A stretch of DNA of 64,000 nucleotides from Caldithrix sp. (GCA_020722815.1 DYKB01000015.1:1-64000), one strand, 5' to 3'. Shown: positions 48,885 through 60,100, counted from the first letter of the stretch. Notes: generated by a model from the sequence alone, not told the origin. Translations and numbers: made by a program.

Positions 48885-50603
48885 ATGTTTTTCAAAAGAT
48901 TTAAAATTTTGCTAGTACTTTGTTGTTACCTTCAACTATTGAATGCCGGTGAAAAATCCCGAAAAGAAATTTTCCAGGATATTATTTTGACGCATCCTCT
49001 TCCCCATCTTTTTTGTCCGGGAGAAACCTATATCCTCACTGGCAAAATAAAAAGCTTTAAAAAGCCAGTGTTGTTGAGTTGTGACCTGAACTTTGCTGAT
49101 GGAAATTATCACAAAATGTTTCAAATCGAAATTCAGGAGAGCTGGTTTTCAGTTCCGCTCAATCTAAAATATTCGGGGACTTATTATCTCAACCTGACCT
49201 TGAATTATGTGAATAAAGGGACTGAAATTTTAAAAGTACTCGAACCTGAAATCGTTCAATCCGCTTCAATTTTACCTATATCAAATATCACATTTTCTTC
49301 AACTGGCGAAGCAAAATATAAAATTAGTTGGCAAACAAAGGATGAAATAGTTCAATTACAAATTCTTCAGGATTCCGTGAAAATGGAGTATATTTTGAGT
49401 AATACACCTCAGGAATTTGAATTGGACCCCACTGAATTCAGTTATTTCCAGCCAGGAGCGGCATTATTCAAAATAAGAGCCGCGCGCGCTCAAACCGGCA
49501 GTTATTACACTAAAAATTCGGATTGGAGCGAATGGTTTTCATTAGAACGATTATTAACACAAAAATTACCACTGTTTCAAAAAGAGAGTGTTCAATTTCT
49601 TTCACCCTTTAAAAATAGTGGTGAAATCAATTCACTCTTATGGTTCAATCTGAATATTACGGTGGCTTTTCAACCCAGATTATTTATTAAACTACCAGAC
49701 GGCACTGTTCAGGAAAAAGGATTGATAAAAAATAATTCATTAAAAAAATATACACCGGGTTCAACTATCCAATATTTAAACCAACCCGGTGAATATCTTT
49801 TTAATTACACACCTCAGCAAGAAGGAACCTATCTCTTTGAAATTATAGATAGTTATGGGAGTGCTATTCTTATTGTACCATTCTATTGTGGCAACGGCAT
49901 TCCACTGATCCTATCCGATGAGCCAGCGATATCAACTGAAAAATTTGATCTCATTTCTGAACGAAAAAAAATGCTTCTGGAAATTAATCAAATTCGGAAT
50001 TCACTTCAATTAATCCCTTTAATCATGGATTCTACCCTGAACAGGCTGGGAATGTATTATGTGAATCGGATGGCAACAGAAAATTTTTATGGCCACGTTG
50101 CACCAGATAAAGAGGATCTCCTCCGACGAAAGAAAAAATTTTCAATCCTCCCGACAATTCGCGAAAATATTGCAGTTGCACCAACAATTCCGATGGCCGT
50201 GCAAAATTTAATTAATAGCCCCGCGCACTATGCGGCTATGATTGATTCGACCATGCGAAAAGTGGGATTTGGCCTGGCACAATCAAAAAACGGGAATTTC
50301 CTGCTGGTACAATATTTTGCTGCGGCACCATTGATCGATTTTGAATTAGATCAGCTTTTGGATATAATTTTTAACCGGATGAAATCGCAAAGAAACGATC
50401 TGGTTCGCATTTTTCAACCGGATCGGCTTCCTTTTTTAAAAAATTTTACAATTAAAGTCACTGATGTGGAACAATTACAAATTACACTCCTGAATGGAAT
50501 CGCGGCTGAAAGCTGGCTGCAACCCAATGTTAAAAAGGTTTATTTTGAAAGCCTTTCCCAGCAGATTGAAGGTCTGGTTTTGACGATAAAATTCTATCCG
50601 TAA
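48885..50603 (+). CDS. Exported CAP/SCP-domain protein
   Basis: C-terminal CAP: RKKMLLEINQIRNSLQLIPLIMDSTLNRLGMYYVNRMATENFYGHVAPD...ENIAVAPTIPMAVQNLINSPAHYAAMIDSTMRKVGFGLA. Confidence 0.85.
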   Translation: MFFKRFKILLVLCCYLQLLNAGEKSRKEIFQDIILTHPLPHLFCPGETYILTGKIKSFKKPVLLSCDLNFADGNYHKMFQIEIQESWFSVPLNLKYSGTYYLNLTLNYVNKGTEILKVLEPEIVQSASILPISNITFSSTGEAKYKISWQTKDEIVQLQILQDSVKMEYILSNTPQEFELDPTEFSYFQPGAALFKIRAARAQTGSYYTKNSDWSEWFSLERLLTQKLPLFQKESVQFLSPFKNSGEINSLLWFNLNITVAFQPRLFIKLPDGTVQEKGLIKNNSLKKYTPGSTIQYLNQPGEYLFNYTPQQEGTYLFEIIDSYGSAILIVPFYCGNGIPLILSDEPAISTEKFDLISERKKMLLEINQIRNSLQLIPLIMDSTLNRLGMYYVNRMATENFYGHVAPDKEDLLRRKKKFSILPTIRENIAVAPTIPMAVQNLINSPAHYAAMIDSTMRKVGFGLAQSKNGNFLLVQYFAAAPLIDFELDQLLDIIFNRMKSQRNDLVRIFQPDRLPFLKNFTIKVTDVEQLQITLLNGIAAESWLQPNVKKVYFESLSQQIEGLVLTIKFYP

Positions 50604-50610
50604 GTGGTAT

Positions 50611-50754
50611 CGGTTAAGTCTATCAATCATTAAAGCCGGCGGACGCGGGTAGCAAACGCTGATCAATGATGCCCTGAATGAAATGATTCGCCATCAGAAT
50701 TTGGAGACGATGATTCGCCGGATTGTGCGGGAAGAATTGCAGAAAAAAAATTAG
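50611..50754 (+). pseudogene. Remnant of BrnA/CopG-like antitoxin
   Basis: RLSLSIIKAGGRG*QTLINDALNEMIRHQNLETMIRRIVREELQKKN*; in-frame TAG where GYQTLINxAL is expected. Confidence 0.6.
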
Positions 50755-50993
50755 CTTCGGAGCTACTCCTCGTAAAAAAGGAAACAATTCATTCTCTGAT
50801 ATTAGCTGGCATGATTAATTCTCCCTGACCCGATATTTAAAATTGCCAATATCCTGAATTTCAAAAGCATCCCTATTTTTATGAACTTAAAAATTTTCAT
50901 TGACAAACTCAAAATTTTCTTCTATCGATATAACAAATATTGGAATTGATAACTACATAACATTTTAATAAATAAGGATAGGAAATCTTACGC

Positions 50994-52415
50994 ATGCAAG
51001 TTGTTTCAGCCTATTATCCTATTTCTTTGGATGAAATACATACCAAAATTTCCAGAAAAAATCATCGAAAGGGTCGATATAAAAAACTAAATTTTCAATA
51101 CGCCTTATTTAATAATAACCTTCCTGAAAATATCAAAGAGATTATTAATGATTTTGGAGAAAAAGTTGTCCAGGTTGACGGAGAAATCCCACCAGATTCA
51201 CCTGTGAAAGACAATGATAGATTCTTATTCATCAGTTATGATCAGAGTATATGGACACATGGTTTACATAAATATCCCGCCAAATTTTTTCCGGAGCTCC
51301 CCCGCTGGTTAATCAAGCGGTATTCTAAAGAAAATGACATGATTCTCGATCCTTTTTCAGGTAGTGGAACCACCAATATTGAAGCTTTATTGAACCGGCG
51401 ACACTCTGTTGGAATTGATGTGGACCCTTTTTCAAGATTTTTATCGAAGATTAAAACTAATCCCCTCAAACCGGAAGAATTGTTAACCACCAAAAAGATT
51501 TTGATTGAATCCGTAATAAAATATCATCCCCAAAAAGTGTCTGTAAGCGATATACCAGCGTTTCCTTACCGTGACAATTGGTTCAAGAAAGAAATTATCG
51601 ATGAACTCGCTTATTTAAAAAAAACAATTAATAACCTTGATGCCAGCGATGATGTAAAACACTTTTATCAAATTTGTTTATCATCAATTATTCGGTCTGT
51701 TTCGAACGCTGATGATAATTGTACCAGAACCGTTATCAGAAAAAAATTAAACAAGATAGTTGAACCAGCCGATGCTCTAAAACGATTTACCGAGACAATT
51801 CTGGTAAATGTACCCAAAACGATTGAATTTTCCAAAATCTGTCCTGTTGATATCACTGCTACATTTCCAGAAAACATGGATGCCAGAAATATTGATTATC
51901 CAGAAAATCATTTTGATCTGGCGGTCACCTCACCCCCCTACGCGAATGCTGTTGATTATCCGAGAACACATCAGTTAGAAATCTATTGGCTTGGTATAGC
52001 GAATGGCTCACTCACCCCAATAAAAAGAAAACATATCGGAACCGAGAGTGTATCAGTTGACAATTATAAAACGTTACATCATATAAACATTCCAGAAGCT
52101 GATAAAGTAATTTCAAAAATTTATGAAAAGGACGAAAGACGGGCATTTATCGCATATAAATTTTTGCAAGATATGGAACTCAATCTACGAGAATGTTATC
52201 GGGTTTTAAAAAATGATGGAAGATATATCCTGGTTGTCGGTAACAATAAAATTCGGGGAGAATTATTTGAAAATTGGAAATATATCATGCTGCTAGCCGA
52301 GAAAGTCGGTTTTAAAATTGAAAAATATTTCGCATCAGAGATCATACGCCATTTTATTAAAGTACCACGTGAGGAACGCATCAACACGGATTGGATTGTC
52401 GTTTTAAAAAAATAG
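50994..52415 (+). CDS. DNA (N4-cytosine/N6-adenine) methyltransferase
   Basis: GLHKYPAKFFPELPRWLIKRY...MILDPFSGSGTTNIEALLNRRHSVGIDVDPF; catalytic DLAVTSPPYANAVDYPRTHQLEIYWLG. Confidence 0.9.
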   Translation: MQVVSAYYPISLDEIHTKISRKNHRKGRYKKLNFQYALFNNNLPENIKEIINDFGEKVVQVDGEIPPDSPVKDNDRFLFISYDQSIWTHGLHKYPAKFFPELPRWLIKRYSKENDMILDPFSGSGTTNIEALLNRRHSVGIDVDPFSRFLSKIKTNPLKPEELLTTKKILIESVIKYHPQKVSVSDIPAFPYRDNWFKKEIIDELAYLKKTINNLDASDDVKHFYQICLSSIIRSVSNADDNCTRTVIRKKLNKIVEPADALKRFTETILVNVPKTIEFSKICPVDITATFPENMDARNIDYPENHFDLAVTSPPYANAVDYPRTHQLEIYWLGIANGSLTPIKRKHIGTESVSVDNYKTLHHINIPEADKVISKIYEKDERRAFIAYKFLQDMELNLRECYRVLKNDGRYILVVGNNKIRGELFENWKYIMLLAEKVGFKIEKYFASEIIRHFIKVPREERINTDWIVVLKK

Positions 52416-52425
52416 GAGCGGCAGC

Positions 52426-52923
52426 CTGCTGAATAAAGAAGATCGCGGCAGACAGGCTTCAGTCGATGGTTTTGCCCACGAGCATATTGTCGTCGGTATT
52501 TTAATGAAAAAATATCAAAACGTTTCACAGGTAGATCTGCCACTATCACCTTATGACGTTATCATCGTATTCAAGGATCTCGATGGTTCAGAAAATATTA
52601 TCAGAGCTCAGGTGAAAACAGCCAAAAAAAGTGTAAGTTTTACAGGTGGCTCAAGAGGCGACGTTGACAGGGCGTACCAATCAGGTATAAAGGAATATAT
52701 TCAATCCAGTACCTATTCTGATGTGATTAACGGAATCCATCCGACCGGCAGCGACTCTTTTGCGCTATATTTTATTCCAACCATCGTCGTTGAACGGTTA
52801 AATCAAAAATCAATCTCTCTCCACAAAATCGAAAAATTAAAGAATAACTATCATATTTTAGAGAACTGTAAAAATCAGAAACTCATCATTGAAGAATGCA
52901 TAAAATTGGGTATTCTTTCATAA
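52426..52923 (+). CDS. Putative PD-(D/E)XK-type restriction endonuclease partner of the methyltransferase
   Basis: Open frame LLNKEDRGRQASVDGFAHEHIVVGILMKKYQNVSQVDLPLSPYDVIIVFKDLDGSENIIRAQVKTAKKSV; 10 bp after the MTase stop; RBS AGGAG at 52414-52418; no ATG before 52504. Confidence 0.6.
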   Translation: MLNKEDRGRQASVDGFAHEHIVVGILMKKYQNVSQVDLPLSPYDVIIVFKDLDGSENIIRAQVKTAKKSVSFTGGSRGDVDRAYQSGIKEYIQSSTYSDVINGIHPTGSDSFALYFIPTIVVERLNQKSISLHKIEKLKNNYHILENCKNQKLIIEECIKLGILS

Positions 52924-52974
52924 TCAGCCGTTATACAATCACTCGATCATCTGCGGAATGGATCTCTTTTAGAA

Positions 52975-53446
52975 TTGGATCATAATTTTAAAATTTTGAA
53001 TTCATGCAAGAATAACTTGTATTCAACAAAATTCAAGCAACTATCCACGAAATCCAGCTTACTAATCAAATTATCTACCTTAATAATTCCATTATCAATA
53101 CGCCATATTGCGTTATCCAGTTATTTTTTGCGTAATCTACCTTCCTGCTGCCATTATCCAGATTGATATTTGCATTATCAATCTGGATTATCTTTTAGGG
53201 AAGTTGGATAATCGTTCCGGGAAGATAGATATTCCTTCGAGGACTATGGCGAATGCCTTCAGAAACATCAATAAAGCTTCCGGGAAGATAGATGAGAAAA
53301 TTATTCAGCCAGAACTGATATTCGGGAAAGTGAATGAGTGCCTAATCGAGATGATAATCGCTTTGGTTGATATGAAATATGATCTTGTATTGATTGATAA
53401 TACGTTTCATCAAAAAATAGTAAAATATTTTAAATTTATCTCTTGA
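52975..53446. repeat. Diverged ~21-nt periodic repeat region centred on a palindrome
   Basis: + strand right half encodes heptads GKLDNRS-GKIDIPS-...-GKIDEKI; - strand left half encodes IQIDNANINLDNGSRKVDYAKNN / RIDNGIIKVDNLISKLDFVD; centre CCAGATTGATAtttgcatTATCAATCTGG. Confidence 0.55.
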
Positions 53447-53548
53447 AATTTAAAAACGAGTTTATTAAATTAATATTAAAATGAAAAGTAGAAAAGGTAG
53501 TTGGCAAACACACAGGATGCCCCTTAAATGGGATTATATTACTAATTC

Positions 53549-53687
53549 GTGTCTGTCTGCAAAAGCCGCCGGTACTGTCATTGCGAGGAGCGTTTTTGGC
53601 GACGAAGCAATCTCAGCCGTTTTAAGAGGGGATTGCTTCGGCAAAAAACGCCTCGCCATGACAGGTCTTGGTATTTTCGGACAAGCA
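53549..53687. mobile_element. MITE-like element family E, copy 7
   Basis: GTGTCTGTCTGC...CGGACAAGCA; perfect 7-bp TSD CTAATTC (53542-53548, 53688-53694). Confidence 0.9.
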
Positions 53688-53730
53688 CTAATTCACATCA
53701 ACAACGCACTTTACGAGAAGGAGAAACAAA

Positions 53731-54045
53731 ATGGCGTCAAAGTCATTTGCGGAAAAAATGAATGAGGTTAAGCTCATGTTGGCCGGCATCAAACAGTATC
53801 CGGAGCGATTGGCGAGACGAGGTTTGGATGCTGAGTTTATTTCGCGATTTGAAAAGAGCTTTCAGGAAGTCCAAACGCTGGATAATGAGCAGGAAAAATT
53901 AAAAGCTGAATTAAAATCCAAGTCAGCAGCGTTGACCGAAAAATCCACTGGGCTGGATGCACTCTATATTGAAGCAAAGAAAATGGTCAAGGTTGAGATT
54001 GAAAGTACCGCGTGGAAAGAGTTCGGAATTCAGGATAAGAGATAA
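53731..54045 (+). CDS. Small coiled-coil protein of unknown function
   Basis: MASKSFAEKMNEVKLMLAGIKQYPERLARRGLDAEFISRFEKSFQEVQTLDNEQEKLKAELKSKSAALTEK... Confidence 0.6.
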   Translation: MASKSFAEKMNEVKLMLAGIKQYPERLARRGLDAEFISRFEKSFQEVQTLDNEQEKLKAELKSKSAALTEKSTGLDALYIEAKKMVKVEIESTAWKEFGIQDKR

Positions 54046-54095
54046 GCGAGTTGCAGGAGCTAACTGACTTTTAGCATGTATTTTTAGATAATAAA

Positions 54096-54126
54096 GGGAG
54101 GATTCAATATAAATCCTCCCTTTTCA
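54096..54126 (+). terminator. Terminator hairpin between convergent genes
   Basis: GGGAGGATTcaatataAATCCTCCCttttc; overlaps the end of qNOR. Confidence 0.75.
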
Positions 54127-56383
54127 TTTTATTATTATCCTCATTCATTTTTTTCTTCAAAAACGAAAACCACACCGCCCGTGCCAGGAAAATAAACAGG
54201 ATAATAGCGCCCGCTGCAAAAATCAGATCGGGCAGTATCCGCATCCAGGAAAAAAGCTGCATGGTTTTACTGGTGGCGATTTCAGGACTCCGGGCATACC
54301 AGAGACCAGCTTTCACCGCATAATAAAATTGATAGAATCCGGATGGAATTAAACTGAACACCGTCATGGCCATCAGACCGCCATTCAGGCCCCAGAAACT
54401 CCATTTCAATAATTTATCCGACCAGGAAGATATTTTCACGATGTGCCGGACCGAAAAAAGCATTAACGCGATGGCCAGAAAGCCGTACACCCCGAAGAGT
54501 GCCGTGTGACCATGAATTGGCGTGGTATTAATTCCCTGAATGTAGTACAGAACAATCGGGGGATTAATTAAAAATCCGAAAATTCCGGCTCCAACAACAT
54601 TCCAGAAGGCCACGGCGACGAAAAAGTAAATCGGCCAGCGATAGGCAAAATTTTTGCCCGCTTTTTCGACTGCTTTCAAATTATGAGTCGTTTCAAAAGC
54701 CAGCATAGTGAGTGGAACGACTTCCAGCGCTGAAAACACAGCTCCCAATGCAATAATAGGTGATGGCGAGCCGGACCAGTACAGGTGATGGAACGTCCCG
54801 ATGACACCGCTTCCCAGGTAGAGGAAAATACTAAAATAGACCGTGTTCAGGGCAAATTTTTTGCTCACCACCCCGATATGTCCCAGAATAAAGGCCATGA
54901 AGACGGTGGCAAACACCTCAAAAAAGCCTTCTACCCAAAGATGAACAACCCACCAGCGCCAATATTCGGCTTCAGACAGATGGGTGCCTTTACCATACAT
55001 CAAACCCGCCATATAAAATAATGGAATGGCAATGGCGCTATAAAGCAGCAAATGCGTCATTCCGCTAAAATCCTTTTCCTGCCCTAAAGCGGGTCGAATT
55101 GCACGGACGACGAGCACCAGCCAGATCAACATCCCGGCGATTAACAGGAGCTGCCAGACGCGACCCAGCTCAATATACTCATAGCCCTGATGTCCCAGAT
55201 AGAAATTGTTCGCATTCATGTTTCCGGTGACGGAGAGCCAGGTACCAACCAGTGTTCCGACCAGAACAACCGCCACCGCTCCCAACAGAATCGTGACCCA
55301 GAGTCCTTGCTTCTTTGGCTCTTTCCCAACAAAAGGGCCAATAAACAAGCCGGCCGCGAGAAAACAGGTGGCAATCCAGAAAATGGCCAACTGAAGGTGC
55401 CAGGTTCGGGCGATGGCATACGGCAGAACTTTTGCCAGCGGAATTCCGAAGAAATAGGTTCCTTCGACCGTATAATGGCCGGTGATGGCACCTACGGCTA
55501 TTTGTAAGATAAACAAGAGCATTGCTATCAGAAAATAGGGTAAAATGGCTTTCTGGCTGCCACTCGGCGTTGGTTCATCAAAACGTGTCAATAACTCGGC
55601 AGTGTAGTCCTTTTCATGCAGATAGTGCAAATAAATGAATAGAACAACGGCAATCGCCAGAATTAATAAAATCACACTGACAATCGACCAGATTATGGCA
55701 TCCGGAACAGGTTCATTGCCAACCAGGGGATCGTAAGGCCAATTGGTGGTATAGGTATAATCCTTATCCAGCCGTAACGTCCCGGCAGCCCAGGCCAGCC
55801 AGGCAAAAAAATCGGTCAGATTCTTCCCTTCCGCATCCGTGCGAACGATACCAGGCTGTAAACCCATGCGTTCATTACCATCGCGAAATAAATTAGTGTA
55901 ATAGCCAATAAGGGCCTGATGGGCTTCCTTTTGAAAATCAGTAAACACCAGGGTATTATTCGCGGCATCAAACCGATTCGTTTTAATTTCCTGCTGAATT
56001 CGTGCCTGTATTTCCGCCTGTTTTACGGGATCCAGTGCTTCAAAATTTTTTTGGGTAAAATTATTGGCTGCTTCGGTTGATAAACCCGCATACCTGGCGG
56101 CCATAAATAGCCCCATCCGATGCAGATAATCCGCCGACCAATCGGGTGCCAGATAGGCCCCATGTCCCCAGATAGTTCCGATATGCTGCCCGCCGCGGCT
56201 GAAATAATAATTTTGTCCCACCAGGATATCTTCTCCGGTAAATAATGTTTCTCCTGAACTACTCTTCACAAATCCTGGAATCGGCGGTTTTTCCCGATTG
56301 ATAATATATCCCCCCCAAATCAGGACGCCGAACGCCAAGATTAGTAAAAATAGCAGTACGGCTTTGACTTTTGGATTACTCAT
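54104..56383 (-). CDS. norZ: Quinol-dependent nitric oxide reductase (qNOR, fused NorC-NorB type)
   Basis: N-term GGQHIGTIWGHGAYLAPDWSADYLHRMG; heme-copper oxidase core ARTWHLQLAIFWIATCFLAAGLFIGP, WWVVHLWVEGFFEVFATVFMAFI, GTFHHLYWSG, PIHGHTALFGVYGFL. Confidence 0.94.
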   Translation of the reverse strand: MSNPKVKAVLLFLLILAFGVLIWGGYIINREKPPIPGFVKSSSGETLFTGEDILVGQNYYFSRGGQHIGTIWGHGAYLAPDWSADYLHRMGLFMAARYAGLSTEAANNFTQKNFEALDPVKQAEIQARIQQEIKTNRFDAANNTLVFTDFQKEAHQALIGYYTNLFRDGNERMGLQPGIVRTDAEGKNLTDFFAWLAWAAGTLRLDKDYTYTTNWPYDPLVGNEPVPDAIIWSIVSVILLILAIAVVLFIYLHYLHEKDYTAELLTRFDEPTPSGSQKAILPYFLIAMLLFILQIAVGAITGHYTVEGTYFFGIPLAKVLPYAIARTWHLQLAIFWIATCFLAAGLFIGPFVGKEPKKQGLWVTILLGAVAVVLVGTLVGTWLSVTGNMNANNFYLGHQGYEYIELGRVWQLLLIAGMLIWLVLVVRAIRPALGQEKDFSGMTHLLLYSAIAIPLFYMAGLMYGKGTHLSEAEYWRWWVVHLWVEGFFEVFATVFMAFILGHIGVVSKKFALNTVYFSIFLYLGSGVIGTFHHLYWSGSPSPIIALGAVFSALEVVPLTMLAFETTHNLKAVEKAGKNFAYRWPIYFFVAVAFWNVVGAGIFGFLINPPIVLYYIQGINTTPIHGHTALFGVYGFLAIALMLFSVRHIVKISSWSDKLLKWSFWGLNGGLMAMTVFSLIPSGFYQFYYAVKAGLWYARSPEIATSKTMQLFSWMRILPDLIFAAGAIILFIFLARAVWFSFLKKKMNEDNNKMKREDLY

Positions 56384-56443
56384 TTTTTAAATCCTCCTTA
56401 GTTAATAAAAAACAAAAATTAAGTTAAAATAACTTTCACAACT

Positions 56444-56575
56444 GTACACTTTTTAGTTTACTCATAACTCTTTACTTTTAGACCATTCTGACTGCCTTCA
56501 CTCCAAAGAGCATGGCTATTCTCCCTCCCGCTGTGAGAAGTTTTGGGTGAAGGTAGATTTTGCTAAAGTAAAAAG
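56444..56575. repeat. Inverted-repeat element family H, degenerate copy 2
   Basis: TGTACACTTTTTAGTTTACTCATAACTC...GCATGGCTATTCTCCCTCCCG...GGGTGAAGGTAGATTTTGCTAAAGTAAAAAGTG, decayed relative of 48644-48793. Confidence 0.5.
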
Positions 56576-57184
56576 TGCCTGATGAGAAAAAATACGTCAT
56601 AATTTAATAATAATCAATTGAATGCTGATTGACTAAAGTCAAGAAATTGAAAAAAATCATGCCGAAATAGAACTAAATAAAGCTAAAATGCTGTTCATAA
56701 TTTTAACGATGAAATTGTGGGCCACAATTGAACGTTATTTTCTTCACAAAAAACGGAACCCCATACAACTATTGAGCGTTTGAAAATGTGATTTATTTTT
56801 TGGATGGATATTTTAGTTCAAGCCAGCCAGTCAATAATAATACCCTTTCAACTGGATGCGTTAAAAAATCCACTTGATAATCCATTTTCAATAGAACAAT
56901 CCTCGCTGGCTTTTGTCGCTGAAATCTAACGATTTATCTCCTAAAAATTGTGTGAGACTTTGGTAAATTTCATTGCTTTTTACAAAAATTTTGTTATCTT
57001 ATAGGGATGATTTTTTCTGCTTTTTATCCTGAAATAAATCCATCAAATTTACCTCAATAGTTTTTACTTCTTTACTGGTAACGATACGCCCGCTCAAGCC
57101 TCCGTTGGATGCCGGGCGCTGATGAAACGAGTTTGGTTTTTCGGAGGAATTTTTAATTTTAATATAGTATAAGGAAAGGTTTTT

Positions 57185-60100
57185 ATGAAACAATTCAAAA
57201 AAGAAACGGTGGATGGGAATATGGCCGCCACCCATGTGGCTTATGCATTTAGTGATGTTGCCGCAATTTATCCCATTACACCTTCCTCAGTTATGGGCGA
57301 AGTAGCTGATAGTAAGGCTGCCAAAGGTCTCAAAAACATTTTTGGCCAGGTTGTCGACGTCATCGAAATGCAGTCTGAAGGTGGTGCGGCCGGTGCAGTT
57401 CATGGTTCGCTATCCGCTGGAGCTTTTACGACAACTTTCACCGCTTCCCAGGGTTTATTGTTAATGTTACCCAATATGCATAAAATTGCAGGTGAAATGC
57501 TTCCAACCGTTTTTCATGTATCCGCCCGTTCATTAGCCTGTCAATCTCTCTCTATTTTCGGGGATCATTCCGATGTGATGGCGGCCCGGAATACTGGTTT
57601 TGCACTTGTCGCCGCCGGCTCGGTTCAGGAAGTGATGGATCTGGCAATTGTTTCACATCTGGCGACCTTAAAATCCAAAATTCCCTTCCTGAATTTCTTC
57701 GATGGTTTCCGGACTTCAAGTGAAATTCAAAAAATTGACATCATCGATTATGCAACATTAGAGAGTTTGATTGATTGGGATGCTGTTGAAGAATTTCGTA
57801 GCCGCGCTTTAAATCCCGAAAAACCACGCATCAAAGTTGGTGCCCAAAATCCGGATGTTTATTTCCAGGGACGCGAAACAGTAAATCAATATTATCTCGA
57901 TGCGCCGATGATTGTTCAGGACTATATGAATAAAGTTGCGGAATTAACCGGACGCCCCTATCATCTTTTTGATTACGTGGGAGCTCCTGATGCCGATAAA
58001 GTCATTGTCGCCATGGGGAGTGGATGTGAAACTATTGACGAAACCATCGAATGGCTAAATGCAAACCGTGGAACCAAATTGGGCTTGATTAAAGTCCGAC
58101 TCTATCGACCTTTTGCCGTTCAGGCTTTTATCGATGCACTGCCCAAAACAGTGAAAAAAATTGCCGTGCTTGATCGCACGAAAGAACCCGGTGCAATCGG
58201 GGAACCGCTTTATTTAGATATTGTATCGGCTCTCAAAGATCATAAAGACCTGACGATCATTGGCGGTCGTTACGGCCTTTCATCAAAAGATTTTACGCCA
58301 TCAATGGTCAAATCAGTGTACGACCATCTCGATGGTGCTTGCTTCCATGGTTTTACCGTTGGAATTACCGATGATGTCACCAATACGTCAACAAAAATTA
58401 CCGAAGAAATTAATACTTTGCCAAAAGGAACGATTAGTTGCAAATTCTGGGGATTGGGTTCTGATGGTACGGTTGGCGCGAATAAAAACTCAATTAAGAT
58501 TATTGGTGATAACACCGATCAATACGTTCAGGGATATTTCCAATATGATTCCAAGAAATCAGGTGGTATTACGCGAAGCCATTTGCGTTTTGGTATGAAA
58601 CAATTAAAATGCCCCTATCTGGTTGATCATCCCGATTTTGTTGCCTGCCACAATCCAGCTTTTATCGGCCGGTATGATATTCTGGAAGGAATCAAAGAGG
58701 GTGGCGTCTTTTTACTAAATTCGCAGTGGAAAGCGGACGAAGTATTTGAAAACCTGACCCTGGATATGCAAAAAACAATTATTGCCAAAAAAATTAAAGT
58801 TTATAATATTAATGCGCTGGAAATTGCCAATGCGGTAGGTCTGGGTGGTCGTATTAATTCAATCATGCAAACCGCCTTTTTCTTAATTTCAGGCGTCCTC
58901 GATCGGCAGCAAGCTATCGACATGATTAAAAATGCGATTAAGAAGACTTATGGTAAAAAGGGCGAAGAAGTTGTCAAAATGAACTGGGCATCAGTGGATA
59001 AAACCGATGAAGCCATGGTTGAAGTGACAATTCCGACGGCTTTACCTGGTAAATATCGTGAGATGAAAAAACTGGTGCCGGATAATGCTGATAAGTTTAC
59101 GAAAAATGTTATTGAAAAAATCATGCAGGAAAAAGGTGATCAGATTCCGGTTTCCGATATGCCCTTTGATGGGTATGTACCTTCGGGAACCACCCAACTG
59201 GAAAAACGGGGTGTCGCACCCTTCGTTCCGCACTGGATTCCTGAAAATTGTATTCAATGTAATCAATGTTCATTCGTGTGTCCACATGCCGCGATTCGTG
59301 CCAAACTGATTGATCGGGAGTTATTAAAGGATGCACCTGCCACATTTAAAACTTTAAAAGCCGCTGGAAAAGATGCGGATAAATATGCGTATAAAATTCA
59401 GATTTATCCACTGGACTGTCAGGGTTGTGAAGACTGCGTAAGAGAATGTCCCCAAAATGCATTGGTCATGAAACCAATTGAAGAAGAAAAAGCTCTGGGC
59501 GAAGTTGAAAATGCTGTTTTCTTCAATTCATTACCGACAGATATCCTGGGTGCAACAGCCAAACCGAACACAGTTAAAGGCAGCCAGTTTAAACAACCAT
59601 TAATGGAATTCTCAGGTGCCTGCGCTGGTTGTGGTGAAACACCTTATGTAAAACTGATTACGCAACTCTACGGTGATCGCATGATTATCGCCAATGCAAC
59701 AGGTTGTTCGTCAATCTGGGGCGCCACTTTCCCAACAATGCCATACTGTAAAAATAAAGATGGTCATGGTCCGGCCTGGGCAAATTCACTATTTGAAGAT
59801 AATGCGGAATATGGCTTTGGAATGCGGCTGGCAGTGGAAGCAAATCGTCGTCAGCTCTGGTTCCAGGTCGAAAAAGCCTTATCGATGGGTGTTAATGGCG
59901 ATCTGGGTGCAGCACTGGCCAAAGCGAAAGATCTGTGGAAAGTCACCGATGAAGAAGCCAAGCTGAATGCCCGAAAAATTCAGACGCTGTTACCGGATGC
60001 ACTGAAAAAAGCCTCCGGTGATGCGCAGAAAGTTCTCCGTCGCATTAAAGAGCTCGAAAGCTACTTCATCCAAAAGAGCGTCTGGGCGTTTGGTGGTGAT

